Assembly: GCA_036924285.1 (NCBI GenBank)
Contig: JAYKYS010000008.1
Coordinates: forward strand, 22,429,001-22,493,000
Origin: Asterella californica
Lineage: Eukaryota; Streptophyta; Marchantiopsida; Marchantiales; Aytoniaceae
Direction of reading: 5' to 3'
Length of the DNA stretch: 64,000 bases
The notes below the pieces were generated by a model. The model was given only the letters and a program-made list of their open reading frames with translations. It was not told the origin of the DNA and searched no databases. The translations under genes and the position numbers were made by a program. Position 1 is the first letter of the stretch. Each line of letters opens with the position of its first letter. Below, in pieces: positions 10,456 through 22,220 of the stretch.

Positions 10456-11941
10456 GTGAGAAGGAAGGTAGATGACCAAGAAGATGTGAGAACAGATTTC
10501 TATTCTAGTGTTCTTGCTAGAAGGGATAGAAGCTATTTTGCAGCCTCATTGGAGTTATTTGAGGAAACTATGTATGATGGCGAGTGGTTAGATCTTGGGC
10601 ACTATTTGAGTTCATTGGAAAGACAAGAAGGCTGGTCTGATGCAGATTTCAAGAGGATCCATAGAATAGCTTATGGTTATTTTTTATATAGAGGACATCT
10701 GTGAAAGCGCCCTAAGCTACAAGGAGGTGTACCGCAGCGGGTGGTATGTGACCTGGAATAGCAACAGCAGCTGATCAGCTGCTCTAGGAGTTCCATGAGA
10801 GTCTATGGGCCGGTCATAGAGGAGTTTGGGCTATATTTGTCAAGATGAAGGAGAAGTATTGGTGGAAGGGTATGTATAAAGATGTAGTACAATTTGTTTC
10901 ATCATGTATACCTTGCCAGATGTATTCCAATATACGCCACCGTGATGGATAGCATCCTACTTATCCTTTAGTCATTCATTACAAATGGGTAGTGGATCTG
11001 GTAACTATGTCATTTGGGCTTGGACAAATGAGGTATCTAGTCTTGGCTAGAGAAGATCTATCTAACCAAGTCGAAGGCCGTGCCCTGAGGACGAAGACCA
11101 CTGCTAGTGTCTGTTGCTTTCTACTTGAAGATGTTATTTGTAGGTATGCGTGTGTGGGAAAGATCACTGCAGATAGGGGTGAGCTAGATTCACAAGAAGC
11201 AGTTGAGTTCTTCAAGCAATTGGGAATCAAGTTGGCGTTAACCACATCTTACAATCCTGAAGGGAATGGCAAGAGGGAACGAGGTCCTCCGTCAATCATC
11301 AAAGCTTTGGTAAAAGCTTGCAAGGGTAAGATCCGTGAATGGCCTAGACTGCTATCATTTGCTTTATGGACAGATCGTACAACTCATAGTACCGTTACAT
11401 GTTACATGCCAGTAGAGTTGATACTAGGACAAAAATCTGTGATGCCGATTGAGGAGATTGTGCCTACTTGGAATGTTTTGCCATGGGAAGATGGTAGAAG
11501 TACGGAGGATCTTCTTGCATTAAGATTCAGTAGTTAGAACGAAGACTTGAGGATATTGCTAAAGTTGTGGAAAGGTTAAAGACAGCTAGAGAGAGGAACA
11601 AAGGCAGATTTGATAGAACGCATAGATTACGACCCAAACCAGTTAAGGAAGGTGATTGGGTGTTAGTCTATGATAGTAGTCTTGATAATCAGCATAGCGT
11701 TATCAGAAAGTTTTCCAAGAGATGGTTCGGGCCTTATGTGGTATTAGAAGTTTATGATAATGCCACATACTCCTTGAGAGAGTTAGAGGATGTAGTGCTC
11801 AAGGTACCAGTCGTAGGGAAGAGAATCAAGCTCTTTAGAAAGAGAGGGGAGGACCAAAACATTGCAAAGCTTACTGAGGATGAAGCTGAAGACTCAATGG
11901 AGGTTGAAGATGAATTTGAAGCTGAAGCTGAAGAGTCTTGA
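10456..11941 (+). pseudogene. Element D integrase, broken into three frames
   Basis: Fragments 10456-10704, 10992-11537 and 11567-11941 are in different frames. The core keeps LVLAREDLSNQVEGRALRTK, TADRGELDSQEAVEF and the NGKRERG segment, where B has NGKSERG with the third acidic residue. The C-terminal GPY module is RWFGPYVVLEVYDNATYSL. The HHCC zinc domain between 10705 and 10991 is interrupted by stops. The frame ends in an acidic tail (EVEDEFEAEAEES) just before the polypurine tract. Confidence 0.85.
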
Positions 11942-11989
11942 TCTGGATCTGGCATATACCGGAGGATGTGCAGGTTCAGAGGGGGTGGA

Positions 11990-12205
11990 TGTCGCTCTAC
12001 TTGGCGGCTACATGTTACATTTCTACTCCTACACTTGAGTTTAGTAGTTCTAGAAGTTAGCTCATAGTACTTCTAGTCGTTTATTTATATGTTTGACACT
12101 TTTGCATACGGTGTTAGCACTATTTTGAGTCCTAGTAGGCTGATAGTATGCTAGTTATCTTGTTCAAGCATTTGTGCGCTTGTGCAAGTGACTTCTTACT
12201 TGTCT
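11990..12205 (+). repeat. Element D 3' LTR, first part
   Basis: Begins TGTCGCTCTACTTGGCGGC after the polypurine tract and matches the start of both F LTRs. It is cut at 12205 by insertion of E; the continuation is at 21095-22220. The four bases GTCT before E recur right after it. Confidence 0.85.
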
Positions 12206-13115
12206 TGTAACGACCTATGTTACACATAGGAAGTTTGTCTATTAGTAAGGTATTTAGTTATAACTAAGTGTTGAGAATGTTTATGTGCTGCCCAAGTACT
12301 TTAAAGAGGTTAGAAGTTAGTCATGACTAGCTAAAGTTAGTTATGGTTAAACTTAGCTGTACTTTTGACAGAATTCAGATATTTCTTAAAGAGTGAGCAC
12401 TACTATCTTGTCATGTTGTCTAAAAGGTAGAAAGGAGGTGGAAAGTATCCCTTATCTCCTTTTTGACTTGATATTAGTGGTTGGATTAAAGTTGTGGACT
12501 TTGTGGACATTAAAAACAAGAAGAGATTCCACATGTCTCTTTTTTAGTAGGTCCTAGTGTAGAGGGGGTGGAAATTCCAGATTCTTTGAGAATATTCTAG
12601 AATCCTTCTAGAAGTTGTTGACTTTGAAGGAATAAGCCCATGTGAAAAGGTAAAAAGCCCATGTGATTAATGCTTTTACCTTAAGTAATATCTTAGTAAA
12701 ACTCGGTAAAAATAGTTACGACTGAGTTACCGGAGGGTACCAAAGTAAAAACCTAGAATGTATAAATAGAGGAGTAGGAAAGAGCTCCTCATCCTTGTTT
12801 TCACATCGTCGTAATGACAACTTGAGTAATATAGAGAGTGTGTGATATTTTAGCATGTGAGAACTTGTGAGACGTCGTTAGAATGGAAGATTTTAGTTGA
12901 TGAGTTTATGGAGAATTTTAGTTGATGAGTTTATGGGTGTATGAATGAGTGAACTTAGCATTTTTCCCTTCAAGTTCATGGTGTGCTTCCATCAAAGCAT
13001 CAGAGGTGACCCCTGAGTGAGAGACAGGCCCGACATGTTGCAGATTCATCGATGACGATCGTGGAGGTTGAGAGATCGAGGGGTAGTTGATCGATAGGAC
13101 CGCGGAGGGTTTACA
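12206..13115 (+). repeat. Element E 5' LTR (910 bp)
   Basis: Aligned end to end with 20177-21090 with scattered substitutions and small indels. Starts TGTAACGACC and ends TTTACA. A short repeat, AATTTTAGTTGATGAGTTTA, lies near 12890-12935. Confidence 0.93.
12761..12768 (+). promoter_or_regulatory. TATA box in E 5' LTR
   Basis: TATAAATA lies about 350 bp before the LTR end and is conserved in the 3' LTR at 20733-20740. Transcription of E would start a few tens of bases downstream. Confidence 0.65.
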
Positions 13116-13119
13116 TTTT

Positions 13120-13136
13120 TGGTTCGGTTGCCGGGA
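13120..13136 (+). other. Primer-binding site of element E
   Basis: TGGTTCGGTTGCCGGGA begins five bases after the LTR. It resembles the TGGCGCCGTTGCCGGGG-type site found in Tat/Athila-like plant Gypsy elements, with a few differences. The exact tRNA is not assigned. Confidence 0.6.
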
Positions 13137-13389
13137 CCTCACTTGAAAGGATCGTTGAAAGATGTTTAGAGTTCAATTCTATATTGGACAAAAAGAGATC
13201 ATGAGAGGGCACATGGAGAGAACGTTGGGAGGAGAGAGAGCTAATGCGATGTTAGCAACGCTAGAACCTTTCGTGTATCTCGTAGTGATCTATGACGCGT
13301 TTGAGATCATTCTTTACATCTAAGAAAGTGTCTGAGGAGATTTGAAAGGGAATGAAACAAGAGTTGTAGAGAAAGGAGGAGAGAGAAGT

Positions 13390-14110
13390 TATTAGAGGAG
13401 AAAAATTTCAGAGTTTAAGAATTCAGCTCTCTCTAAAATTTATACAGTCGCTGTCAGATTTTCTATGTTTTTTATTTTCCTGTGATACTTTCCAGTATAC
13501 TAGATTGGCTGAAAACCTATCTAGGACAAAAGAAATCATGAGAAAAGGTGGTCTAGAGAAGGAGCAATGAATTTTCAAAGTTGAAGGGGTTTATTCGCGA
13601 GAATTGAGAAATTTTGTTCTCTGGAAAAAATAAACAGTCAGTGTCAGATTTTCTGTGAATTTTATTTTCCTGAAAAACTTTCCAGTGTTTTAGATTGGCT
13701 GATAAGCTATCCAGGACAAAAGAAATCAAGAGAAAAGGTGGTATGAAGAGAGAGCCATGAATTTTCAAAGTTGAGGAGGTTTATTCACGAAAGTTGAGGA
13801 ATTTTGTTATCTGGAAAAGTTTTACAGTTATTGTCAAATTTTATGTGAATTTTATTTTCCTGTGAAAACTTCAAGGATTGTAGCTTGTATGATGAGCTAT
13901 TAGAAGAAACAAAAATCATGAGAAGATGATGTTTGAAGAGAGAGATAGAATTTTTCAAAGTAGAGGGGGTTGAAAGCCATGAGAGAAGTGAAAATAACCA
14001 AATTTCAGTTCTCTGAAAATTTGTACAGTCAGCACCATCTCTTTTGATTAGGGAATTTTCTGTTGAAACTTCATTAGTTTGTAGCTTGGAGGTTGAGCTA
14101 CTAGAGATCA
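13390..14110 (+). repeat. Four diverged ~190-bp tandem repeats in the E leader
   Basis: A block with CTCTGGAAAA, then ACAGTCAGTGTCAGATTTT and GAATTTTATTTTCCTGTG, recurs with anchors near 13425, 13618, 13809 and 14010 (spacings about 193, 191 and 201). No long frame crosses the array, so it is untranslated leader. Confidence 0.75.
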
Positions 14111-14185
14111 CAAAACTCTTGGAGAGATCTCTTACCGATTAAGAGATATACGTTTTGATATACAAAGAGGTCTTGAAGATACTTT

Positions 14186-15118
14186 ATGGGGAATCTAGTT
14201 CGAGTGCCGAGGTTGAAGAACAGACGTTTGGGAGTTAGAACGGAGATAGAAAAGCCAAAGTTAAGTATAGAGGCGTTGCGATCAAGCATCTATTGCAGTT
14301 GGGGTGCCCTTTTTGCTCTATATCAAGAAGCTTCTGCGAGCATCGGCGCAGATGCGAAGAAGATTGAGTTCAAAGCATCATTCACTGTGGAGGTCATGAA
14401 TGCTCCTGGCGAAGTAGAGTGTGATCTTTACAAGAGTGACTTTAAGATGTCTGCTAGGATCAGTACAGACGATGGTCATGAGAATATTATCTTAGACTCT
14501 TAATTCTAGATTGGATTTTATTTCGTGTATAACATGTATAATACACGATTTTAAGTATAAAACTCCAAAGAGTTAAGAAAGTGATGTAGAGTTATTTTCC
14601 TCAAAGATATTTTGTCCATTTAATGGTTGAGAAGGTGCAACATGAGTGGAAGTTCAAAAGATTGGAAAGTTAGACTTAGAAACCTTCCTCAAGGTTTAGA
14701 TGTCATAGTAAGCGTCGGAGAGAGCTCGAAAGAGATTATCGTTGAGTTTGAGAACCCTAGTACAAAACCTCAAGTAGAATCTCCGAGGAGAAGAGTAGAA
14801 ACCGACTTGTGGTGTTATTTCTGTAGAGGATTGAGACATAAAGTAGTGAACTGTCCAACTAGGACCAGAGCAGAGAGAGCCAAAGGAAAGCGAGAGTTTA
14901 CAGATTTAAGTCTTCGAGTGGGTCCATCTTCACCAACGCCAATTCATCTTCTAGGAGAAGATCCTTGTCCAAGTTGTGGAGTGGGTGATCTATCAAGAGG
15001 ACACAAGTTCATCGATGTGACCGCCCTACTTACGTCAGTAGTCGAGAAGTTGGACGAGACTCAAAGAGCTGAGACGGAGAAGTTGTCGACTTCAAAAGAG
15101 GACTCGACTGAGTTGTGA
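14186..15118 (+). CDS. Element E extra upstream ORFs, the second with a zinc knuckle
   Basis: Two frames in the same phase, 14186-14503 (105 residues) and 14627-15118 (163 residues), sit between the leader and gag. The first is unrecognised and basic (RVPRLKNRRLGVRTEIEKPK). The second contains a perfect C-x2-C-x4-H-x4-C knuckle (CYFCRGLRHKVVNC) near residue 66, then a basic stretch and a CPSC pair. A zinc knuckle upstream of the gag domain is unusual. They may be one gene split by decay, or a true extra ORF. Function is unknown; nucleic-acid binding is inferred from the knuckle. Confidence 0.5.
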
Positions 15119-15329
15119 TGGAGATCGTCAGTCGGATGGTGGAGAAGACGATGATGCGACTCAGGCTCATGATTATCTTGGGAGAAGAGATGACACAAGA
15201 GGTGTTCTAACAACCATTTCTGTTTATTTTACCTATGGTAGATTATTCACGAATGGAATTGGTGATGTTCGTACTCTTTTAGCGAGTAGTTATTGCACGA
15301 AACTTAGAAGAGTAGAAGAGTAGTTACAA

Positions 15330-16474
15330 GATGGGGAAGTCACCAGTGTTTCATGAGAAGGACAATGAAGATGTAGAACCATTTGTACAAGACTTCAAAA
15401 GGGGTTGCATCAGAAACAACGTGAGAAGGAAAGAAGAATGGGTGTTGTTACTGCCAGAGTTTTTAGAAGATTTTGCTCTTACGTGGTGAAGATCGAGTGA
15501 AGAGCAAGACACCTGGTGCAATTGAGGACACATGGGAGACATTGAGTAATGCACTCATCGAAGAATTTCTTCCAGAAGAGAGTTATGAGAAGCTCATGAT
15601 GGAGCTTACTCATTTGAAGCAACGGGACGACGAGAAAGTTCGGCAGTATGCCGAAAGAGTGGATAAGTTGGAGCAACGATTTCGGACGATCTTACGAAAG
15701 AGTGGAGACAACGTGGAGCTAACGATGGCGGAGATTGGAGCAGTGTTGACCAAGAACTTGGTGGGAAGATTGAGACCTTCAATTCGAACTCAAGTGAGGT
15801 ACGAGAAGTCAGCAACCAAAGCGGATGTCATCAAGATTGCGACAAATATGAAAGAGAGTTTGGATGAAGGGGATATCATCCAACCTCATCATGTCGCTCT
15901 GATGTTGACTCCGACTCTTGGTGTAACCACAACGATAGCATCTGCATCATCACAATTGGTGATTGCTTCAACGTCAGCTCCTACTCCAACGGTGGTGCCA
16001 AGACCGTTTGTCCCAACAACGATGTCTACTGTCACCTCTGATTTTCATGCCGAGCTGAAGAGCATCATCGACACTCTTGCGGATCTCAAGATAAATGTGG
16101 TGCAGTTACGAGAATGGAGAAACAAAGGTGGAGGAGGAGGTCAAAGAGGTTACGACAACAATCCTAACCGAGGAAATCAAAGTAACTTTGGAGGCAACCA
16201 AGGTAACTTTGGAGGAATCACATGTTGGACTTGTGGAGGTTCTAATTTTCAACGAAACTGTCTTAATAACAGAGCAAGGGGTGCTGAAGCTGTCAGAATG
16301 AATGTTGGTGGAGGAAATCCATCACAAGCACGAGACAAGGGAGTGGCTACTATCGACGTAGTGCTAGATCCCATCTATGAGAAAGGAGAGAGTTCGAACT
16401 CATCTCATGCACCGGTGGAGCTTTTAGCTCAAGAAAAAAACAAACTCGATTTTCTGATGAACCAATTTTCATGA
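15330..16474 (+). pseudogene. gag: Element E Gag
   Basis: The clean frame 15473-16474 (333 residues) holds a retrotransposon gag domain (EFLPEESYEKLMMELTHLKQ, then YAERVDKLEQRFRTILRK). It is followed by a Gly/Asn-rich linker (GGNQGNFGG) and a degenerate zinc knuckle (CWTCGGSNFQRNC) with Phe in place of His. Gag-like sequence can be read before 15473 (FQDGEVTSVFHEKDNEDVEP-like reading in another frame), so the N-terminus was probably separated by an indel near 15470. Protease follows after a short gap. Confidence 0.75.
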
Positions 16475-17294
16475 AGGAGTCAGCAAGTAGAAGTACTCGT
16501 TCGAGTAATGTTTCGAGTACACCAAGGGAGCCAAGAAGGAAGTTGGGGATGGCGGATTTCACCATTTCATCTTCCCAAGCGGGATATGATGTGGTTGAAG
16601 ATGTGGGTGCTCAGAAAGCCAACATCATTGTTGGACAACTGATCGCACTTAATCTCAACTTACGAAGGGAACTCAGAAGAGGACTGAGTTCTAAGAGAAG
16701 CAAGAAGAAGAAACCCAAGAGCAAGACATCGAAGTATGTGGGAGTTGGTGTGGTGGATGTGCATGCTTCAGAGGTATGCACTAGGTTTCAAAGATTGAAG
16801 TCCGGTTGAATGGTCACTACGTCTCTGACGTATTGATGGATGGAGGGTCGGCTGTAAATGTCATATCAGAGAGGTTGATGAAGAAGTTGAGGATAGAACC
16901 AACTCGCTCGGCTAGCATTGTCGTGGGGATGGCTAACAAGCAACGGGTAAGACCTCTTGGTGTGTTAGAGAAGGTGGTTGTGTCTGTGATGAGAGTTCAA
17001 ACATTTATGTCTTTTCAAGTGTTAAAGGACTCTAGTTATGATTTGCTCCTAGGTAGGCCTTGGTTGAGAGCTGTGCGCACCACTGATAGGTGGCACAAAG
17101 GATATTTACGGATTGGACCTAGAGATCACAGAGTGATAGTACCTCTCTCGGGTGTTAGAGTTGTGACTTTTGACTCTGATAGACCCACTAGTGACTACTG
17201 GAAATCTGATACAGAAGATGATCAGAGTGTCTCAAAAGTAGATACCGGAGATTCTTACGATCAAGAATCTTCGTCTGAGGATGAGAGTCTCTAG
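16471..17294 (+). pseudogene. Element E aspartic protease region
   Basis: Frame 16471-16809 is a basic linker (KRSKKKKPKSKTSKYVG). Frame 16806-17294 (162 residues) holds the protease: VLMDGGSAVNVISERLMKKL at the active site (Asp-Gly-Gly, a form common in plant Gypsy elements) and the C-terminal YDLLLGRPWLRAVRTT motif. It ends in an acidic tail (SSEDESL) exactly where an inverted block begins. Confidence 0.75.
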
Positions 17295-17515
17295 AGTCAC
17301 CTCCTTCAAATCCTTGTAGTTGAAAGCAAACACATTGATATATTTCTGAAATATATCTAGGAATCTACTTTTCTCATCTTGAATGACATTGATACCAAAC
17401 TTCAGGATAGAGAGTCTTCTCATAATCTCTGCCTCACTCAACTCTTCTTTGTCAAGATCTTTCTCCACTGCTGGTCGAGGCAACAAGTCAATAGCACTAA
17501 GCTGATGTAATGATT
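17295..17515 (-). repeat. Inverted ~220-bp block inside E pol
   Basis: In this stretch the plus strand has no Gypsy frame, but the minus strand encodes the missing protease-RT connector (LSILKFGINVIQDEKSRFLD, then FAFNYKDLKEVTL). Element sequence is in plus orientation on both sides. Breakpoints are about 17295 and 17515; flipping the block would place the connector between protease and RT. Confidence 0.75.
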
Positions 17516-17519
17516 CATC

Positions 17520-18952
17520 TCAACCAAATCCTTCGAATCGAATTGGAAGAGAATGCAAGATCAGTTCGACAGAAGCAGAGAAGAGTCAATCCTACCACGG
17601 CAATGATGATCAAGGAGGAGATAGACAAGTTGAAGGAGGCAAGTTTCATCTACGAGGTGAGGAATTCAGAATGAGTTTCACCCATTGTGATTGTCAAGAA
17701 AAAGAATGGTAAGCTGCGAGTGTGCATAGACTATAAAAAGCTGAATGCAGTTACCAAGAATGATTATTATCCTCTTCCATTTATAGATGAGATTTTGGAG
17801 GAAGTTGCTGGTCATGAGTGGTACAGTTTTGGTGATGGTTATAGTGGGTAAAACCAGATCAAGATAGCACAAGAGTACCAGTAGTTGACTACTTTCACTA
17901 CTCCTTGGGGAACATTTGCATTTCGGGTGATGCTGTTCGGACTGTGTAATGCTCCAGCCACGTTTCAGAGGTTCATGAACAAGGTGTTTGAACCATTCAT
18001 AGGAAAGTTTGTTCGTGAATCCATTGACGATTTCTGTGTGTACGAAAGAAAGGAGGACCACTTTGATCATGTGATCAAAGTTTTGCAGCGGTTGGAGCAA
18101 GCCAACGCTTCTCTAAATCCAGAGAAGTGCATCTTTGGCTGTGAAGAAGGTCTACTATTAGCGCACACCATTTCCAAGAATGGGATTGCGGTAGATCCTG
18201 AGAAGGTGAAGAAGATTATGGATCTTCCATTTCCGATAAACTTGATAAAGTTGAGACAGTTTCTTGACATGGTTGGATATTACCGTAGGTTTGTCTTTTC
18301 CTTCTCAAACAAAGCAATAGCTTTGACTATGTACATGAAGAAGGGAGTTGATTTTGACTTGATAGTGCATGATCAGAAGACAACAGAAGCATTTGAGGAG
18401 TTGAAAAAGGCATTGGTGACAGCTCTTATACTTGCTAAACCTGATTGGAGTAAAGCATTTATTCTGTATACGGATACCTCCAGTGTAGCGATCGGATGTA
18501 CATTAAGTCAGTTAGATGGAGATGGACATGATCATCCTATAGCTTATGCTAGTAGGTAGATGGTTCCAGCGGAGAAGAATTACTCCGTGATTGAACGAGA
18601 AGGATTAGCGGTGATCTTTGGATTGAAGAAATTTCGACACTATTTGCTAGGAGGGAAATTTTCCATAGTCACAGATCACAAGGCTTTAAAGTATATCTTT
18701 AATAAGCCTAATGCCGAAGGTCGTATTGCTCGCTGGAAGATCTTTCTAACAGAATACGATTACGTGATCAAAGATAGACCAGAGAAAAAACATGCGAATG
18801 CTGATCTTTTGTCGAGGGCTTATGATGATGAGGGAGAAGAACCGTTTGATTATTCATTTCCAGACGAGCATCTGATGACCATCACAAGCATTGAGGAGAT
18901 ACAGGACGAGTACAAAGAAATCTGGAGTTCCTTGCAGATGGTTCTTTTCTAG
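17520..18952 (+). pseudogene. pol: Element E reverse transcriptase and RNase H
   Basis: Readable from RIELEENARSVRQKQRRVNP through KKKNGKLRVCIDYKKLNAV, FTTPWGTFAFRVMLFGLCNA and the catalytic SIDDFCVY box near 18020. Stops occur at about 17670, 17850 and 17881. RNase H starts at LYTDTSSVAIGCTLSQ, has TAG at 18557-18559 and continues to DHKALKYIFNKPNAEGRIAR and ADLLSRAY. The sequence is of the canonical plant Gypsy type, so E belongs to a different lineage from the DHG clade. Confidence 0.88.
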
Positions 18953-18957
18953 AAGGT

Positions 18958-20163
18958 ATGCATACCCGAGAACGTAACGCGTTAATCAAGAGATGTAAAC
19001 CTTACATCATGGTGGAGGGAATTCTATTTCATCAAGGAGCAGATGGGTTACTAAAGAGAGCAGTTGGTCAGAAGGAGAGGTTCAAGATAATGCACGAGTT
19101 TCACGATGGTACTGTTTGCAGAGGACACTTTGCTGATAAGATAACAGCCTTCAAGATTTTGGATGCTGGTTATCATTGGAGAGGAATTTTCAAGGAATGT
19201 TTAGACTATTGTAAATCTTGTGACGTATGTCAAGCATTTGCTCTAAAGTCTACTAGAACACCTCCGCTAAGATCAATTCTAGTATTATGGCCGTTTGAGA
19301 AATGGGATATTGACTTTGTAGGTCCTCTTAATAAGACACCTCGAGGCAATAGATACATTGTAGTTGCTACTGACTATTGTACCAAGTGGGTAGAGGCTAG
19401 ACCTTTGAGGAAGACTAATGAAACAGAAGTCGGTAGATTCATATGAGAGAGGATCATCACGAGATTTGGATGTCCGTTAGAGTTGGTCTCAGATAGAGGA
19501 GGAGAGTTTGTAGGGAGCATGACTATTGCTATGCTACAACACTTTTCTATCAAGCCACAAGTAACGACCTCATACAAACCAAATGCTAATGGTCTTGCGG
19601 AGAAGACCAATCTTACACTTTGTATGATGCTCGTCAAAGATGCTGGTGTTGAGATTGCGAAACATACTTGGGATAAGAGACTACATGCCATCTTATGGGA
19701 GTATGGAACAACAACAAAGACTTCTACTGGATACTCTCTATTTTGACTGGTTTATGAAGTGAAGTCTAAGTTGCCTATCCAATTCGAATTGGATACTTTT
19801 CAAACTATTCAACGAAAGTTGAAAAGGTCGAGGGGAGAAGACGTGGTCAGATCAACAAGAGAGCAACTCATGGAGTTGGAAGAGATCCGAGCGGTAGCAA
19901 TGATCCGGATGGAACGAGCTCAGGCGTATCAAAAGAATAGTTACGACAAACGATTGTATGATGCTATCAGATTCAAGAGGGCTAGGAAGAAGTTTCTTCC
20001 TAGATATTTTGGTCCTTTTGTTGTAGATAAGGTGTGGAGCAACTTCACATATGACCTTCAAGAACTGGGAGGAAAGAGATTTGATCGTGTCAACCATGAC
20101 AAGTTGAAGTTGTTTCATAGACGAAAGTTCTCTCTTCACTCCAAAGACGGAGCGAAAATTTAG
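18958..20163 (+). pseudogene. Element E integrase
   Basis: One frame with two TGA stops (19444-19446 and 19744-19746). The HHCC zinc domain is HEFHDGTVCRGHFADKITAF followed by CKSCDVCQAF. The DDE core shows WDIDFVGPLNKTPRGNRYIV, VSDRGGEFVGSM and NGLAEKTN. The C-terminus has a YFGPFVVDKVWSNFTYDL module and a lysine-rich end. No chromodomain follows; the 3' LTR starts 14 bases after the stop. Confidence 0.88.
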
Positions 20164-20176
20164 TCCGAGGGTAAAA

Positions 20177-21090
20177 TGTAACGACCTATGTTACACATAG
20201 GAAGTTTGTCTATTAGTAAGGTATTTAGTTATAACTAAGTGTTGAGAATGTTTATTTGTTGCCCAAGTACTTTAAGGAGGTTAGAAGTTAGTCATGACTA
20301 GCTAAAGTTAGTTATGATTAAACTTAGCTGTACTTTTGGCAGAATTCAGATATTTCTTAAAGAGTGAGCACTACTATCTTGTCATCTTGTCTAAAAGGTA
20401 GAAAGGAGGTGGAAAGTATTCCTTATCTCCTTTTTGACTTGATATTAGTGGTTGGATTAAAGTTGTGGACTTTGTGGACATTAAAAACAAGAAGAGATTC
20501 CACATATTTCCTTTTTAGTGGGTCCTAGTGTAGAGGGGGGTGGAAATTTGAGATTCCTTGAGAATATTCTAGAATCCTTCTAGAATTTGTTGACTTTGAA
20601 GGAATAAGCTCGTGTGAAAAGATAAAAAGCTCATGTGATTAATGCTTTTACCTTAAGTAATATCTTAGTAAAACCCGGTAAAAGTAGTTACGACTGAGTT
20701 ACCGGAGGATACCAAAGTAAAAACCTAGAATGTATAAATAGAGGAGTAGAGAAGAGCTCCTCATCATTGTTTTCACATCGTCGTAATGACAACTTGAGTA
20801 ATATAGAGAGTGTGTGATATTTTAGCATGTGAGAACTTGTGAGACGTCGTTAGAATAGAAGATATTTTAGTTGATGAGTTTATGAAGAATTTTAGTTGAT
20901 GATTTTATGGGTGTATGAATGAGTGAACTTAGCATTTTTCCCTTCAAGTTCATGGTGTGCTTCCATCAAAGCCATCAGAGATGACCCCTGAGTGAGAGAC
21001 AGGCCCGACATGTTGCAGATTCATCGATGACGATCGTGGAAGTTGAGAGATCAGGGGGTAGTTGATCAATATGACTGCGGAGGGTTTACA
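20177..21090 (+). repeat. Element E 3' LTR (914 bp)
   Basis: Direct repeat of 12206-13115. Preceded by a short purine-rich stretch (GAGGGTAAAA) and followed by target duplication GTCT. Confidence 0.93.
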
Positions 21091-21094
21091 GTCT

Positions 21095-22220
21095 ATGATG
21101 TTCAATGTACATAACTTAGATTTACCATGTTGATAGGATTTAAGCTCATGGGTTATACTTACGTGTTGCCCATGCACGCTTTTTAGATGGTTTAAGTTTA
21201 TTTTCAGGGCTACGTGTCGTTTTATGTAGTTTAAGATTTACGGTGGCACTTTAAGGAACTTGACGTGGTAGCCTATGAGTGGAATTAAGTTACCACATGG
21301 TTTAAGACACAAAAGGACAACCAAGTGGAGCTTTGAACTCCTAGTGGTCCATTTTTATCTTTTGTAAAACTCTAAATTTAGAAACAGAGATCTAAAGGAG
21401 AGTTCGAGCATTTGGTGAGGGCATTCTGAAATATGAGAACATAGCAAGGTAGAGCTTGTCGTGCCAGTCACTATAAGTGAAATTCTTGATCGATTTGGAG
21501 CAATAAAGAAGGAGTTATGCCAAATTGAAGTTCAGATTGAGTTGAAGGTTTTGAGTGTCAATTTCAGCAAAAAAGAGATAATCGCTTCAAACCTGCGTGG
21601 TTGCGTTCATTGTCAGCTGGGCTACGAAAAAGTTTCATGTCATTTGAGTGATTGAGTAATTCAAGACGACCGTTGAAGCAGACGGGGTCTGAAAAACTCT
21701 CAATCTAGAGCAGCAACTTCAGAGAACGAGATCTGGAGAACTGTGTACAATCAGGAGGCCCAACTTCATAGGGGTGTTCAGCATTCTGTAGGCTCCAAAT
21801 CTTGTAAGAATCTTTGAAAGTGATCAAGCCAATTTTCTGTTCTTGATCGAAATAGCCATCTGGGTGTCAGAAATTATCATAATTTCCTCACTCAAGATAT
21901 TTCTGTCCATATCTCAGTGTTAGAATTCGATCTCAGGCTGAAACTTTGTGTGTGTGCTCAGTAGGGCCTCTTTTACATGTAAGAGAGTTTTTGAAGTCAG
22001 AACCATCTTAGCTTTCCTCTCCTTGAGTGTTAAAGTTCACCGCCTGATCCTATTACTACTAGTTAGACCTGAATTTCACTTTCTGAACATATTAGAGGAT
22101 CCTAAACACATGTGTGAGTGCTTATAGCACCCTGTTGTAACCTGAAAGGCCTATCTCTTGAGTAAACAACCACAGCCAGAAGCCCAACGCTTTCCTAGGT
22201 AGACGGATCACACTCCGACA
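21095..22220 (+). repeat. Element D 3' LTR, second part
   Basis: Continues the D LTR after E and aligns with 23930-25084 and 29510-30604 of element F. Ends CACTCCGACA and is followed by ACGC. With the first part the LTR is about 1,340 bp. The block CCATCTGGGTGTCAGAAATT near 21855 is in the same orientation as in the F 5' LTR. Confidence 0.85.

Larger units (their letters stand above)
12206..21090 (+). mobile_element. Element E: complete Ty3/Gypsy retrotransposon of another lineage
   Basis: Two direct LTRs (12206-13115 and 20177-21090, both TGTAACGACC...GGTTTACA) flank 7.1 kb of internal sequence. GTCT at 12202-12205 and 21091-21094 is the target duplication, and joining the flanks restores the D/F LTR. 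Order: LTR, primer site, leader with tandem repeats, extra ORFs, gag, protease, RT, RNase H, integrase, LTR. Pol motifs are of the canonical plant Gypsy type (MLFGLCNAPATFQRFMN), unlike A, B, D and F. Stops and an internal inversion show it is dead. Confidence 0.93.
7913..22220 (+). mobile_element. Element D: Ty3/Gypsy retrotransposon, split by A and E
   Basis: From 7913 the plus strand carries protease, RT, RNase H and integrase, then a polypurine run (CAGAGGGGGTGGA) and a 3' LTR starting TGTCGCTCTACTTGG at 11990. The LTR is split by E and ends CACTCCGACA at 22220, flanked by ACGC. D aligns with element F in both internal region and LTR. Its 5' LTR, gag and start of protease should lie beyond the left window edge, because A is inserted at 7912/7913. 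Several stops and frameshifts show it is old. Confidence 0.8.
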
